Of a stretch of 64,000 nt of DNA, positions 23,201-35,140 are shown one piece after another. Each line of letters starts with the position of its first letter. Position 1 is the stretch's first letter. The DNA comes from Durusdinium trenchii (taxonomy: Eukaryota; Sar; Dinophyceae; Suessiales; Symbiodiniaceae): the NCBI GenBank assembly GCA_963970005.1, contig CAXAMN010018890.1, positions 318,001 through 382,000 of the forward strand. The letters are read 5' to 3'. Both the position numbers and the translations under genes were made by a program. The notes beneath the pieces are model-generated. The model was given only the letters and a program-made list of their open reading frames with translations, searched no databases and had not been told where the DNA came from.

Positions 23201-26200
23201 ACATCCTGCGCACTGTCAGTGTCCCCTCTATATCCGCTTTGATTTTGTGTTAACAAACAAATCTATATTTTTATGTATGATATAATGTATATATATATCC
23301 GCTACACTAAGCCTCACACCCTGCATATCCGCTTACTGTCCCCTGCCCACCCCTGCCTCTTCCAATGCTCGGGTACCATTTCTGCGCACCGCCCACAAAC
23401 ACATGGCCCCACCACCAACACCGGTGGGTCGCCGGTCGGTCCCATCACCCAGTTCCACCGAACCCACCGAACGGCGATCGAGCGAGATCGCATCGATCCA
23501 GCCACAAGTGTGCCAAAGAGGAGACCTCAAAGGTTTGGAGCTGCATCTCTGCCTGGGAAAGGCAAAGACCAGGGGGTCAAAAGAAGAGGCCTGCCACTGG
23601 TGGATGTAGCTATTAGTCTTTAGTAGTCACTTGCAGGTCTGTCTGTGTGTGTGTGGCATGTTTTCATGAAAGAAAAAGATGAAAAAGTGCTCACCGCACA
23701 GCGCAAGGTCCGGCACGGCCCTCACATGCCCTCGCTCTAAGGCACGGCCATGGGAGGAACAAGTCCACGAAATGAACTCTTCATATATACCTCCTGGATC
23801 TCCAAACACCAGCTTCCTGACACCTCAAGCAGTGTGTAAACACATGGTGAACACCACCGAATTCGCATCAGTTCATGCTCCTTTCACAGTTCCTTTCAAG
23901 TTTAATCCTTGAAACGAAACCATCCCCCGCTTCCGATCACTCTTCAAGTGCTTCGACCTTCCGATCCTCAGCCGGGCCCGATGGGAGGGGTTCCCACCCA
24001 TGGTCACCCGGTGGCACCAGCGTCGCCCCACCTTGTTCCAGCGGATACTCCCGGGGCTCAACTCATTGAGGTCCAAGCGCCTCAGCGTCTTCGGCTCGTT
24101 CGAAGCGGGTTCCGCTCTGCTCGGCGTCCGGTCGAATCGAGGAGCGGAGCGGAGGGTCGGAGTGTTTGTGTTCATCCTTTTAGCGCGTGGCTTGGAAGGT
24201 CAAACATGCTAGGCCTGCTAGACTGCTAAGGACAGGATGAGGCAGCAAAAGTCATGACATTGGGGATTGATGAAGAAATGGGTTTTCAGGGAACAAGAAA
24301 CATGTAGAACTTGTCCATCAACCGGTCCGACTGGATGCAAGCTTTTTCTACATGTCCATCAGACACTTGTTTCTCTTACACCAAAAGTCCCATCACGGCA
24401 CTCCGAGGAAGATGGATCCATGGAAAATTGCCAATGGTGGAGTGAACCCTTCCATTCCAGTGACTGAGCTCACGACGTCATGAAGTAACCCCGTATTATC
24501 CCGTATTCTTGTTTGGTTTCTATTGCCATACAAAGTCACTGAGCGGAGGAGAAGCCCAATGTGTGGGAACGTCAGTGGGTCCTGTCCTTCTTCTAAATAG
24601 GGGCTACACCATATGCGATGTGTAGTAGTGTCATGTAGTGTCTACAGCTTAAAGCTCAGTCCCAAGGAATACAGTAAACGTCGGAAGACTTGGCCGTTGG
24701 CGGCCGGAAGCGTCGGCCGTAGTAGACCATGGCCATGCCCCACCAAAACGAAGAAACGCCCTACAGTCTGGTCTCCTGATACGACGTCTCCCGTCTCCGA
24801 GTGAAAACGAATGCCCCTGGCAAGAGCAGTTCAGAATGGGCTCATCTTCATCCTTTTGCCAAACAAACAAACCAGGCACCTTTGCCGAGTTTGGGTGGGG
24901 CGTCCGTCCCATCACATCTCGGTCAATCCGCCAAACCATCACCTGCCAACCACTCCCAGTGGCTTCAAGGAGTCGATGAAGGTGGCCACCAACCACCGCA
25001 TCAGCGGAGCGGTTTCCACCTGCCGATCCGCCCAACGGACTCCAACCTGGCGATGGCCTCCAACCTAGTAGGTGTCTGCTAGTGGCGATGGCCTCCACCC
25101 CTGGTAGCAATGGCCTCCAAGCTATATATACCATTTTAGGGTCTTTCAAGGAGCCAAGGCTCCCGGGCCACAAACACCGGGCTTCGCGCGCCACCTCCTC
25201 GCCGCATCGCGTCGCTGCACGTGCAGAACCTCCCGCCCTTCGAATCACGCCGTGCTTGCGCCTCCTTCTCGGACCAGTCGTTGCAGAAATGCTGCAAGAT
25301 GAAACGAGCAGCCTGGACCAAGCAAAAACACCCAACATGAGGCGGTTCCGTCGCAGTTTTTGACGCTCCAAGTCGACTGAGACGCAAGCACTAAGCAAAG
25401 CAATGTTGCATTACGGATTGGAGAGTGTCCTGTCCTATATTTGTTGATGACCTCATTCGACTGTGTAAGTATCTTTTCTCCTGAATAGCACTGTCTTGAA
25501 CTCAGGAGTCCTGGGGGAACCAAACAAGCTTTCGGGCAAAAGGAATGTGGTACGTTCACATCCAAAAGAACTGGCCTCTTTGCCAACGAAATGTCCAGTC
25601 TGCCATCAAACCCATCTCTGTCCCCAGTGGCCTTGGGAAAGCCGCACGTTGCCACCAAGCGTCGCGCGATAGTCACCTTGGGTGATGCTCGTTGGGAGAC
25701 ATACTCTGCCTGGCAACCTGGAAGTGAAGTGAAACCCCCCTGTTTGGTCTTCCGATTCCACCATGTTAGTTCCAGGGAGACACTGACATACACCTCACGC
25801 AGCGAGCGACTTGGGAAATGGCAGGTGAACTCAAAAACATCAAACACATCGACAGTGTCGCCTGCTCCAAATTTGGTGTTGGGGTGTTCAACCAAACACT
25901 ATCTAAGCCTACAAACTCTTACTGTGAGCCCACGAATGACTCCAAATGAAACCAGTGAAAAAAAGAATTGGGGGGTTCTACAAAATGACTCGACATCTTC
26001 CCTTGGACTAAAAATCTCAAGTTCGAAAGTATTCCATGTATTTCCGCAGTGCCCAGGGTTTACTAGCTCTGACCTGGTCACCCTTTCAATTGACATAACA
26101 TGCAAATCAATGGCACCAAGGGTATTCAGCAGCTTACCTGGCTCACCCAGATGAAAACAGGGCGACTGTATGATGTTACCAGCTCCAAGGAGATGCTGAC

Positions 26201-27668
26201 CCTCGATGCCTTGATGGCTTGTTCCAAACAGCAGGCATAGTTTACCAAAGTAGCTTCATCTATCAACTATACTGTTCCTTTTCTGGTTGTTTCCCTTACA
26301 CAATTCACCATCCATGTGTCGCATGTAAAAACGGCCGGATCCGATCCCAGTCGCGTAGTGCTTCTCGCAATTCCACTGCACAGCCAACTCCAAAAGCCTT
26401 TCCAGTGAGCTGTGGAGCTCCTCACCGCCGGAGACCGAACTCGGTGCGACCGAGACGTTCGCGACCGACGTGGGACGCCAACACCGGTCGACCGGGGCAT
26501 TCGGGCGCCCGACCGGAGACGTGGGTCGGAGAGAGAGGATCGGGTGTGGGAAGGAAGAAGAAAACGCCACTGCCGACAGACTGTGGAAGTGCAGGTTGGA
26601 CTTCGTCCCAAATGACGACAGACTATGCTTGTGGCTATGGGGCTCCCTCACTTTGAGACAAACCTATGATCTAATATATGTTCAATATTTGGTGGTTTCA
26701 TGATGTGTATATCTGTTTCAGCTTCTTCCACGTTTGACAAGCAAGCCTACACATTCACCATCATTCACCCATTTGATCAGGCCCTTGATCAAGACACGGC
26801 CTGTCCTTTCTTGGGTGAGGTCGAACATCGAATTCAGGAAACGATGCACACTGGACGCCCGAGACGCCCGGGAACGAGGATCTGGAGGATCATCTCGCAC
26901 GGCTAAACCAACAGAGGTTAAGTGACCTTATAGGACCCTACCAGCGTACCTATGGGATAGCCTATAGGGTTCTTCAACCTCTGTTGGAAGGACCATATGG
27001 TGAATTTGCCTTCAACACAAGAGCTGTGGGTTTTCGGAGAGGACCTACTTGGGACGCATGGCGACTTCCTACGCGTTTTTCTTCACTTCGGGATGAGTTA
27101 CACCTCCAAAGAATGGGGTCTTCCCTCATTAGAATGCAGCCAAGGGCAAAGGCTCACTGGGTAAAGGCTCGTGTCTATGCAAGTGACGAGATGCGATGTT
27201 TTCGGAATCCTGAGTGAGGGATTACTATGTATGTCTAATTGTTTGCGTATTGTAGATACACATCTCAAGCATGAAAACCCCAACTTACCCTGGAGCGAAT
27301 GACTGTTCCTGCCACAGAAGAACACCTCCCCACCCACCCACTGGCTCCTGCCCTTCGTGGTCTTGGGCTACCTGTTGACCACGCAAAGCCTCCAAAATCA
27401 CATCTTCCAGCCTTGAGCAAAGAATCAAGGCTAGCAGCAGGAGCTGCTTGAAAAATTTCTGGTCCCCGAAGCCATGAGGTGCCAGACACCAAATATGTTC
27501 TTTAGGTATAGTATATACATTGTTCATCATGTGTTTGATATTAGATGATGGACCAAATAGAGCTACTACCAACGGGCCAGGCTCTGAGAAAATGCCTGAA
27601 ACAAGATGGCTACTACGAAGCCCGGCCCTCACGGCCCGTATACAAAAAATGGGCTTCGGTTCCTAAAG
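20210..27668. other. Unassigned DNA
   Basis: No gene can be supported. GC-rich islands occur at about 20260-20460, 24000-24200, 25140-25290 and 26400-26560. A 249-codon minus-strand frame (24649-25398) and a 216-codon minus-strand frame (25245-25895) have no domain. A small hairpin with perfect 12-bp arms lies at 26908-26919 and 26976-26987. A 19-bp word is shared between 20976-20994 and, inverted, 25761-25779. Confidence 0.5.
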
Positions 27669-27835
27669 GGCATCGCTACTAGGAGCAAGGACGCTACTAG
27701 TAAGTCCTGGCCTTACTACTAGGAACAAGAGGCTACTAGAAGCAAAGGGCANNNNNNNNNNTACTAGGAACAAGAGGCTACTAGAAGCAAAGGGCATTGC
27801 TACTAGGAGCAAGGACGCTACTAGTAACTGCACCA
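27669..27835. repeat. CTACTAG-family repeat array (copy 1)
   Basis: Repeated units of the type GCTACTAGGAGCAAGGAC and CTACTAGGAACAAGAGG occur on both sides of an assembly gap. Related arrays are at 56507-56599 and 63900-64000, so this is a dispersed family. The units contain the inverted pair CTACTAG/CTAGTAG. Confidence 0.85.
27752..27761. other. Assembly gap (10 N)
   Basis: Ten Ns lie inside the CTACTAG array. The 35 bases before the gap (27717-27751) are identical to the 35 bases after it (27762-27796). The two contig ends may simply overlap, or an unknown number of repeat units may be missing. Confidence 0.99.
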
Positions 27836-28150
27836 AGGAACCGGTGAAATCAATCGACGCGAATCACCCCCCCACATTTTGGATAGGAGGCACCCGGGCC
27901 CCTCACTCAACAACCTCAATGTGGCTTTTCAAGCTCAGCAAAAAGGAGATGAACCACGCCCTGAGAAATACATGCCAAAAACACCGCTGTTTCTCCCTTT
28001 GGTGGGGAGAAACAGGTGCACTCGGGGACCGGGCACAGGTTGGTCCAAACCCGGAGACTGAACGGGCATGACCTATCTGGACGACTGTCGGACTCGCGGC
28101 CAATGGGAACGACTGGTCGGGCTCCTGGGTTTTGCACGACCCATCCCCAT

Positions 28151-28196
28151 CAACCACCCCAATGTAGGCATATATGGCATACATGGAGTGTCTGGG
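28151..28196. repeat. Dispersed half-copy of the 12.1-kb hairpin element
   Basis: This segment matches 12157-12203, the loop and right arm of the hairpin, with very few differences. It includes AATGTAGGCATATATGGCAT. No opposing arm is present here. Confidence 0.85.
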
Positions 28197-31100
28197 CATG
28201 AAAGAAAACACCAACCTTCCCTCACTCTGAAATCCTCGAAGTGACCGATCGTTGGTGGTGTAGACACTGACGCAACTGCTGCGGACAATGCGTTCCAAGG
28301 CTTCGACACCTAGGGCTTCGTTCCATGCGCAGCATGAGCGGCCAGCAAATGGAGAAAAGATGCGAAAAGTACCAACTCGTTTTAAAGACCATGTTACATC
28401 CAACTGCCCAGGTTGATGCTGCGGTTAGTCATTGAATAGTCATTGACCTCAAAACTGGAAGATACTATCAAGTGTGATACTACCTTATTTAATCTTCAAA
28501 GTACTTATTCCCCTCTCTGGATGCCGGCCACCAAATGTTGGTTGACTGAAATGGGTGGAGCCCTCACATAAACATGGGTCACCTTTTTGGCTTGACACTG
28601 ACTGGGTTTTCAAGGGAGTTTTCCAGATTGACACAAACACCATCCCTGCACCAGGACTGTGCAGTCTCCACAAGACTCTGTCAAAGTGCATGTTATCCAT
28701 CCAGTGCCAAGTTGTCTTGCCGAGCTGCCGCAACGAACACCCTTCAATCCGGACTTGACCTGGACACAGGCCAATGCAATGGGCATTGCAAAAAAGAACA
28801 ACACCCAAGCCAACGAAATAGATCCCATTTGCAAACACATGTCTACATGTCTCCACTGCCGACACTGGCGGACAGATGTACCAGGTATATATCTGTAGTA
28901 CGTATACACACATAATATATATATATACGTACACTATCATCATTTTAGTGATAGTCAACCGGTCAGCGACAGTTTGGTCAAATCTGGATCGAAATGGCCG
29001 TCTGTCTATGTCATATCTGCAGCTTTGGGACATCTGGTGGCGCTGTCATGTGCTTCTTCCATGCTTCCTGCGAGCGTTCGTCCGGTGAATGGGGAACACC
29101 TCCAAGCCCAGGCGGCCACACCTCCCCAGGCGGCCAGGGCATTCTCATGGCAAACCCCAGAAAGAGGTGGTTTTCATCTCCTGACTCGATGCAAGTTTGT
29201 GGACTGCAGGATTGCACCTGGGGCATACCTGGATCCATAATAAGAACACAACATCTGCATCTATTAATATTGATTAGTATTATATAATGTATACGGCTAT
29301 CTCATGCTATATCATGCTATATTTACCAGAACCAAAAAAGGTGGGTTGATGGACACACCTAAACCTGCCAAAACTCAAACATGTTCTGGAAAAACATGTG
29401 AGGACACCGCTTAGATCACCGCATCACCTACCAAATCGAACCCACCCAATCACCATTTGCGCGCACCGAGCAAGCCTCATAGTCAGTCAAAACCCCGAGC
29501 TTCAAGGATGCGATGAAATCAGCTGCGCGGCCACTGTTGTTGCCTCGTGGCGCCAAGACTGGATCCGCTTGCCGCTTGCAGAGGCGCCGAGAAGTTGCTT
29601 TACTCGCACAGACGAAAGCGTCCAATTCCCAGTGATCGAATGAGTGTGTGTGTGTTTCTTGGTTGTTTCTTATGGCTGGGTATATAGAACAAGGTCTTGC
29701 TCTCGAGCAGTTCTATCTGCGATCTCGAGCCATTCAAGTACCAGCCAATGGCTGCCAGCCATGTCTCTATTCATCCTCCAAGTTGCAAACCACTACAGGG
29801 CATCCATTTTGGATCGCCTTGTCCATCAAGGTAAACGAGACTGGGCCACCGTTGACCACGATCATGACCTACCGGAGCAGGCAACGTTCGGAACAGAGCG
29901 GCTGCAGACTCGTCTGAAGGATTTGAAATAGGACATGGGACATTCCGTTCGAATGTCTAAGTCAACCGATCAATATTGAAAGTTATAATATTTTATAAAA
30001 AACAACAAAGTATAATCAACCCAAATATATCATGCAGTAAATATAATTGATAATATATCATACAGTTTAATCAATCTAAATACAGGTTTTCCGAGTCGAA
30101 CGGCTGTGGAACCTGACGCCATCGACGAGTTTCCCAGCGCTGAGTCCGAGCAGCTCGCAAGACTCGCTCGTGGTGAGACCCGTTGCTGCTTCTCGTGCTG
30201 GTGGTAGGCGTGTCATGCTCAAAGCCTCAGATCCGACCATGTATGCGAACGCGAAAAAAAAGGACCGGGGATGCAAACATATGCAAATAAAATTAGCCAA
30301 ACATCAAGTTTTGGAATGCTTTGTTCTGGGAAGTCTACTGCTGCAAGACTCATCGGTTGGATCTAGTTCAAACCCACAAGAGCTCCTTAATTATGCATCT
30401 TTGGCTCCACGTGAAAGAACCTTTCCTGAATGGGGTTGTAGATGTTGTAACGATGGTGACCACTGTAGATGGCCATCACCAAACAAGGCCTCCGCCATGG
30501 CCCTCTTCCCCTCCATGGCCATGAAATACGGCCAAGACGGGCGAGTGGGGAAGCACTACAGTAGACTCGTCCCCTGAGATGTCTCACCGAGACTTCTCAA
30601 AAGAAATGAGGGGAAGGTTTCACACCAGCATCTGACTCTGCTCTCCAACTGGTTGGCTTCTTAAGGCTTCTCCAAAGTTGCAGGTGGATTGAATCCCGTG
30701 GTTTTCTTGGCCACTCCTCTTTGATCATTCAGGCGGCAAAAGCTCCGGCTGCGCTTGCCCCTCATCACTGCTGTGGCCACCTCGGCGGCGGTTCGGCGGT
30801 CATTGTTCACCGGTGGCACATGGGAAAAGCATGGTTCCAACTAGGTTTCTGGACACATTGTGTTCTACGACATGTTTCCAAGATAGTTGTCACAAAACAC
30901 ATTGGTTTCTTTCACCACTCGTTTCAACTCTACATCCTAAGAATCATGGTTTGGTTTGGATAGCCGCTTGGAAGCCTACGAACTCCTTTACATGCTAGAG
31001 GTAAAGTCGTCGTAGACTAGCGTGCCCTGGATCTCCATTGGGCCCAGCATGAATAATCTAACAATTACCCTCCCTGAAATCATGAAAGTGGAAAACCACC

Positions 31101-32029
31101 GGCTTGTAGAGGAAAACAGTCTTCCAAGAGGCCATGTTCCACTTCCATGTTTGTCGGAGGGATAGTAAATATGTTGCTTAGAGTTAGATTCCATCTGTTG
31201 CTGCGACCGGGTGTGGTCGACAAACAAATCTTATCAAATCTCTATCACACACGATGAACAATCTTTCAATTTACAGCGTTGTACAACATACTGAGACCAA
31301 CTGGGGAATAACATTAAAATCCAAAATCAACCGAGTTGTCCTTCTTGGACATTGGACCCAGCCATCTGATTAGAAGTGTTTTTGTTTGCATGTTCCTCTG
31401 TTCTAAGATGTTCCTCCTCCAGCTGTTGGGATGATTGGGGTGCCCACGCATTGTTCCTAATCGCCACGGCGACGAGGTGCAGCCCCACGACGGTGCAGCC
31501 CCACGACGAAACCGTGTCTCCAAGATGCATATCTCTCGAGAGCCTCGCGCATGTCGACCTGCAGATCTCCAAATGGTCACGCTGAGTGCTACACAGTGGA
31601 GCACGCCTTTGTCGTTTTGGTCTCCAGATGGTCACAGAGATGTTGCTACCAGTGTGTATTGTACTCTCGAAACATCGACTCTGTGTAAGTCGACTCCCTG
31701 ACTGTGTTCTCGACGTTGAGCCTCGTTGAGCCACAGCAAGTCGGCATCCGAGTAGATGGCACCCAACCACTTTATAAATCCAGCACAACCGGAATTCAAG
31801 GGTTTTTCAGTTACTCCGTTCATGCCGTCGACGGGAGGCCGAATCGACCGTTCAGACCCTTCAACCCAAGACTTCCACTGAACTACCGGCTTCTGGAACT
31901 CGAGTCGCTCATGGACCAACTACTCATGCTGACAAAATAGTTGGGTCCGGGATGGGCCGAATTCTCCTTCAGTTGATGAAACACAACTATGAGAAACCAA
32001 CCGCTTCACAGGCAGCGATGAAATCCTGG

Positions 32030-32049
32030 TTTAGGGCTTAGGGTTAGGG
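32030..32049 (+). repeat. Interstitial telomere-like tract
   Basis: The sequence is TTTAGGGCTTAGGGTTAGGG, with one perfect TTTAGGG unit and two degenerate ones. Plant-type TTTAGGG is the reported dinoflagellate telomere repeat. This short internal copy could be a repair scar or chance. Confidence 0.5.
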
Positions 32050-33486
32050 CCAGGGGCTGCTACTCAGTTTCTCCCGAGCACTTCTTGGCGCCTGTGGTTT
32101 GTCTTTCTTTGAAAGAAAGCTGCTCCCAGATCTGAAATCGCAGCAAGATGTCACAAAACCAGTTTGGTCCGGTTTAAATGGGACCCTCTCCAAACAGGCA
32201 AACAAGCACACTTGGAGTCCCTGTTACTATCTCTGACTGCAGTTCCAATGTGCAAGTGGCTTGCAATGGCTTGCAGCTACCTCCTGACCAGGACTACGCA
32301 CAGCTTTCTCACGACACGGACGACACGGTGCCGAGGTCTTCCGCCCGGAACGCGGGCGCGGGTTACGCCTCGGTGCCGAAGGCATCCTGGCCACGCTTCC
32401 CACCGTCCACGAGGACCACGTGCGTGTGATGCTCCTGCGGATCGAGACGAATCGGACGAATGAGACGAATGGCGTGAAGAAGCCCGGTTGAGCAGCAAAG
32501 CCACGTGTTTTTTTTCTTTTTCTTTTTCCGTTCTAAATGGTATCCAAATCACCTTGATGTTGGCTGTTGCATGGATCTATCAGTTAAGATATGATATATC
32601 ATGACATAAACTAGGTTGCTGGTACTTGGTACATTTCCATATGTTTCCAAAGTATACGAGTGTTTGATCCCCAACTAACACTGGTGCAACCGTTTGTGGC
32701 TCAAGCATGCTCAAACAAGGGTCTGTCAGCAAAAAGGAGAAAGCAAGGCTCTGCGGCAACACAAACACCAAGGTGTTCAACTCCTCCACAGTTTTGGAGG
32801 ATTTAACTTGATTTAACTGGTTTGATCAAATCTTGCACCTGCCCCAAAGGTGCTGAACAAAAAAGGATCCTGATCGAACATGAGCGAAGCTTTCGTTCGG
32901 GCTCATGAGGCTAGTCCACCTGGCACTCTATCGAGGCCTCTACTCGTTCGCTTCCGTACGTATCAACCTCGAGGCCTCTATGGACCCAACTACTCGTCCC
33001 TCGCTGGGTCAGGATCTCTGGGAAGAACGGAGCACCCCGCGGGTACGCGCAACACGAACGGAGCACCCCGAGCAGCGGCGTGACGTCGAAAACGGCCGGA
33101 ACACGGCTCCTGTAGTCCGGCCAGCCTGGGTCCGGTCCGTTCCGGTCGCCGTCCGAACAGTCGGGTGAACGGAGTGGTCGAGGGCCACGACTAGTCGTGG
33201 GGTCAGTCGAACCACCTCGACTGAAGAGACCATCCATGTCGAAGAGATGCCGAAAATTGATGCCCAAGATGTCGAAGATGAAGACTCTGAGGCGTGGTTT
33301 TGTAGGCTTTTAGCATTTTCCGATGTTTTTTTCCGAACGGCTCATGGACTCTCAAATCCCATGGGCACCAGCGTGCTATATCGTGCTTGTGGAGTCACGG
33401 GGATCATACAAACCACTGAACCACCGGTAAAATTAAAAGAAATTAGGATGTTGGCAAGATGTACAAGCACTCTATATAAGACCTTA

Positions 33487-33491
33487 TTTCC
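33487..33491. repeat. Target-site duplication, left copy (TTTCC)
   Basis: It directly abuts the TG end of the left LTR and matches the five bases after the right LTR. Five bases is the usual duplication size for Copia integrases. Confidence 0.9.
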
Positions 33492-33651
33492 TGCGAACGG
33501 ATGGAAAGGTGTGCCCTGGCCCCGTTCTAGCCCTTAGTTCAACATGAAGCTCGCGCGCTAAAGCTCCTTTTTACCTGGTTGGGCACTTGAGCCAAAAGTA
33601 TATGGCATGTACCTGTATAGCAACTATACTGGGACCTCATCCCTATTGACA
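33492..33651 (-). repeat. 3' LTR (160 bp)
   Basis: Identical to 50759-50918 over its full length. It begins TG and ends CA. It contains a short hairpin (GTATAG-TTG-CTATAC, about 33613-33628) and, on the minus strand at 33586-33597, TTTTGGCTCAAG, which equals the last 12 bases of the dinoflagellate spliced leader. As the downstream LTR it would supply the polyadenylation end. No AATAAA signal is seen. Confidence 0.95.
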
Positions 33652-33660
33652 CCCCCCACA
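33652..33660 (-). promoter_or_regulatory. Putative polypurine tract
   Basis: The minus strand reads TGTGGGGGG directly before the 3' LTR. A G-run at this position is the expected start site for plus-strand DNA synthesis. It is short and interrupted by two T residues. Confidence 0.5.
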
Positions 33661-33982
33661 TCCGTGCTTCGACGGGGAAGGGAGATGAGTGGATGTAAAA
33701 ACCGGAGAACGAATCATGTTCTCAAAAGTGCATTGGAGGTCAACCAGTATGTCCTATAAAACTGAATTAGCAAACGATCTTGCATTCGCTTGAAAGTTGG
33801 ATCAAACAGGTAATGGAGCTACAAACGGAAAACGTGCACCTACCTATGGTATCATGCGATTACCAACGGTGTGAAACACAATCCTATCTCACTCCCATGA
33901 TGCCAAAACGGTCATCATGAATTACCCAAGACCCCTCAGTACATGAAGTACCGGAAGTGGCGTGTCGGTACGACCCCAATGC
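33661..33982 (-). other. 3' untranslated part of the retrotransposon
   Basis: About 320 bases lie between the ORF3 stop and the polypurine tract. I see no frame, repeat or structure of note. Confidence 0.6.
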
Positions 33983-35140
33983 TCAACCATTCGTGAGTTG
34001 TCGCATGTAGTCAGCGCCGACAAAGCCAATGTAGTCCTTGATGAGCTCAACGTTCCTTGGGTTTCCCCTTCGGATCTGCTCCTCAAAGAGCTTCAATTTC
34101 TGTGCTTGGATATCGGATACCTCTACGCCATAGTAGCGGCATGCAACGAGGATCTCCTTTGTGACATTCTTCCGCTCCGATTTGATGGCGGGGCTAATGT
34201 CGATGAATTTGTATGGAGCGGCACCTTCGTCATCTGGTTTCTGGTAGTAACTATATCGGCTCGCTCCGAAGGTCTTCCTGATCAAGCGTCTGATGAAATT
34301 TGAGATGAATGCCAGTTTCTCGATGATCTCTTCCTGGGTCTCAGATCTTCGAGCCTTTGGATCACTCATGTTACGCCGAGTGCTGCCGACCTCTTTGAGG
34401 TACTTGTGGCTAAGCCCGCAGCGGATTGCAGTGATCATCATCGGGTGAATAACGTGGGCGTGGAATTCATAGATCTGCCACGCTTCTGTTGCATACGTGT
34501 CGTTGGTCCATTTGCTCATGCCTACGACCTCGGCTCTCTGAAGGCGTCTTGGAAACCCAGTATCCGGATCATTCGGTACTAATGGCCATCTATTGTATGG
34601 AGTGTCATGCCGCTGTCCATCGTCGAACTTTCGCAGTACGTCTTCACGACTCTCAAAGCAATTGATGTCGAACGTTGCGTTGGCCAAGCTCTTGATCAAC
34701 TTCATCAACCTCAGATCAAATTGCTGTGTGACTGCAAAGTTGTGGTCGATGGGGATCGCAGCTTCTTGCGGCAATTCGTCAATTGCGAAGGGGAAAGGCT
34801 GTGGAAGTTCATTCCCGTATCCATCTTGAGGGACCTCCCGATATTCGGGTTCGCCTTCAGCTTCGTCCGGTCGTTCCTTCAAAATGATAGGAACTTCCTC
34901 GTCTTCCTCTCCTTCGGATTCCTCGACGTCAATGACTTCTTCGGCTGTCTTGCGTGCATTCTTGATGACTTCATCGATGTTTGCACCTGCAGCAGAAGTT
35001 GCTTCACCGGAAGAACTGGCTGGTACATCTCTCGGAGGTGATCGTTGATTGCGGTCCCTTGTCTCCTTGGGTACCACATGCGTGAGCTTCCCATTCGCGA
35101 TCAAAACCGCTACGCAGTGCGGACATATCGTCAATCGCAC
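33983..35140 (-). CDS. ORF3: unknown protein, 385 aa, probable continuation of ORF2
   Basis: The frame begins at a GTG inside the last codons of ORF2. It is open only from 35161, so the overlap is 31 bases in the -1 frame. No ATG occurs in the first 150 or so codons, which argues against separate translation and for a frameshift fusion or a sequencing indel. The product has a CPHC pair near its start, an acidic stretch (about 70-100: EESEGEEDEEVP) and a helical C-terminal part with many charged residues (SETQEEIIEKLAFISNFIR). It ends 331 bases before the 3' LTR. No family is recognised. In position it is the tail of the extension that follows the Tpt1-like domain. Confidence 0.75.
   Translation of the reverse strand: MRLTICPHCVAVLIANGKLTHVVPKETRDRNQRSPPRDVPASSSGEATSAAGANIDEVIKNARKTAEEVIDVEESEGEEDEEVPIILKERPDEAEGEPEYREVPQDGYGNELPQPFPFAIDELPQEAAIPIDHNFAVTQQFDLRLMKLIKSLANATFDINCFESREDVLRKFDDGQRHDTPYNRWPLVPNDPDTGFPRRLQRAEVVGMSKWTNDTYATEAWQIYEFHAHVIHPMMITAIRCGLSHKYLKEVGSTRRNMSDPKARRSETQEEIIEKLAFISNFIRRLIRKTFGASRYSYYQKPDDEGAAPYKFIDISPAIKSERKNVTKEILVACRYYGVEVSDIQAQKLKLFEEQIRRGNPRNVELIKDYIGFVGADYMRQLTNG

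Larger units (their letters stand above)
27836..33486. other. Unassigned DNA left of the retrotransposon
   Basis: No supported gene. A half-copy of the 12.1-kb hairpin element is at 28151-28196, a telomere-like tract at 32030-32049, a 17-bp duplication at about 31480-31512 and a GC-rich island at about 33010-33200. Open frames are short and overlap on both strands. Confidence 0.55.

Noticed and set aside
24649..25398. 249-codon minus-strand frame as a gene
   Set aside because: Arg/Gly/Ser-rich product of a GC-rich island, opposed by equally open plus-strand frames, with no family resemblance.
33586..33597. A genuine spliced-leader RNA gene in the LTR
   Set aside because: Only the last 12 bases match. 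There is no intact leader start, donor GT or Sm-site region after it.
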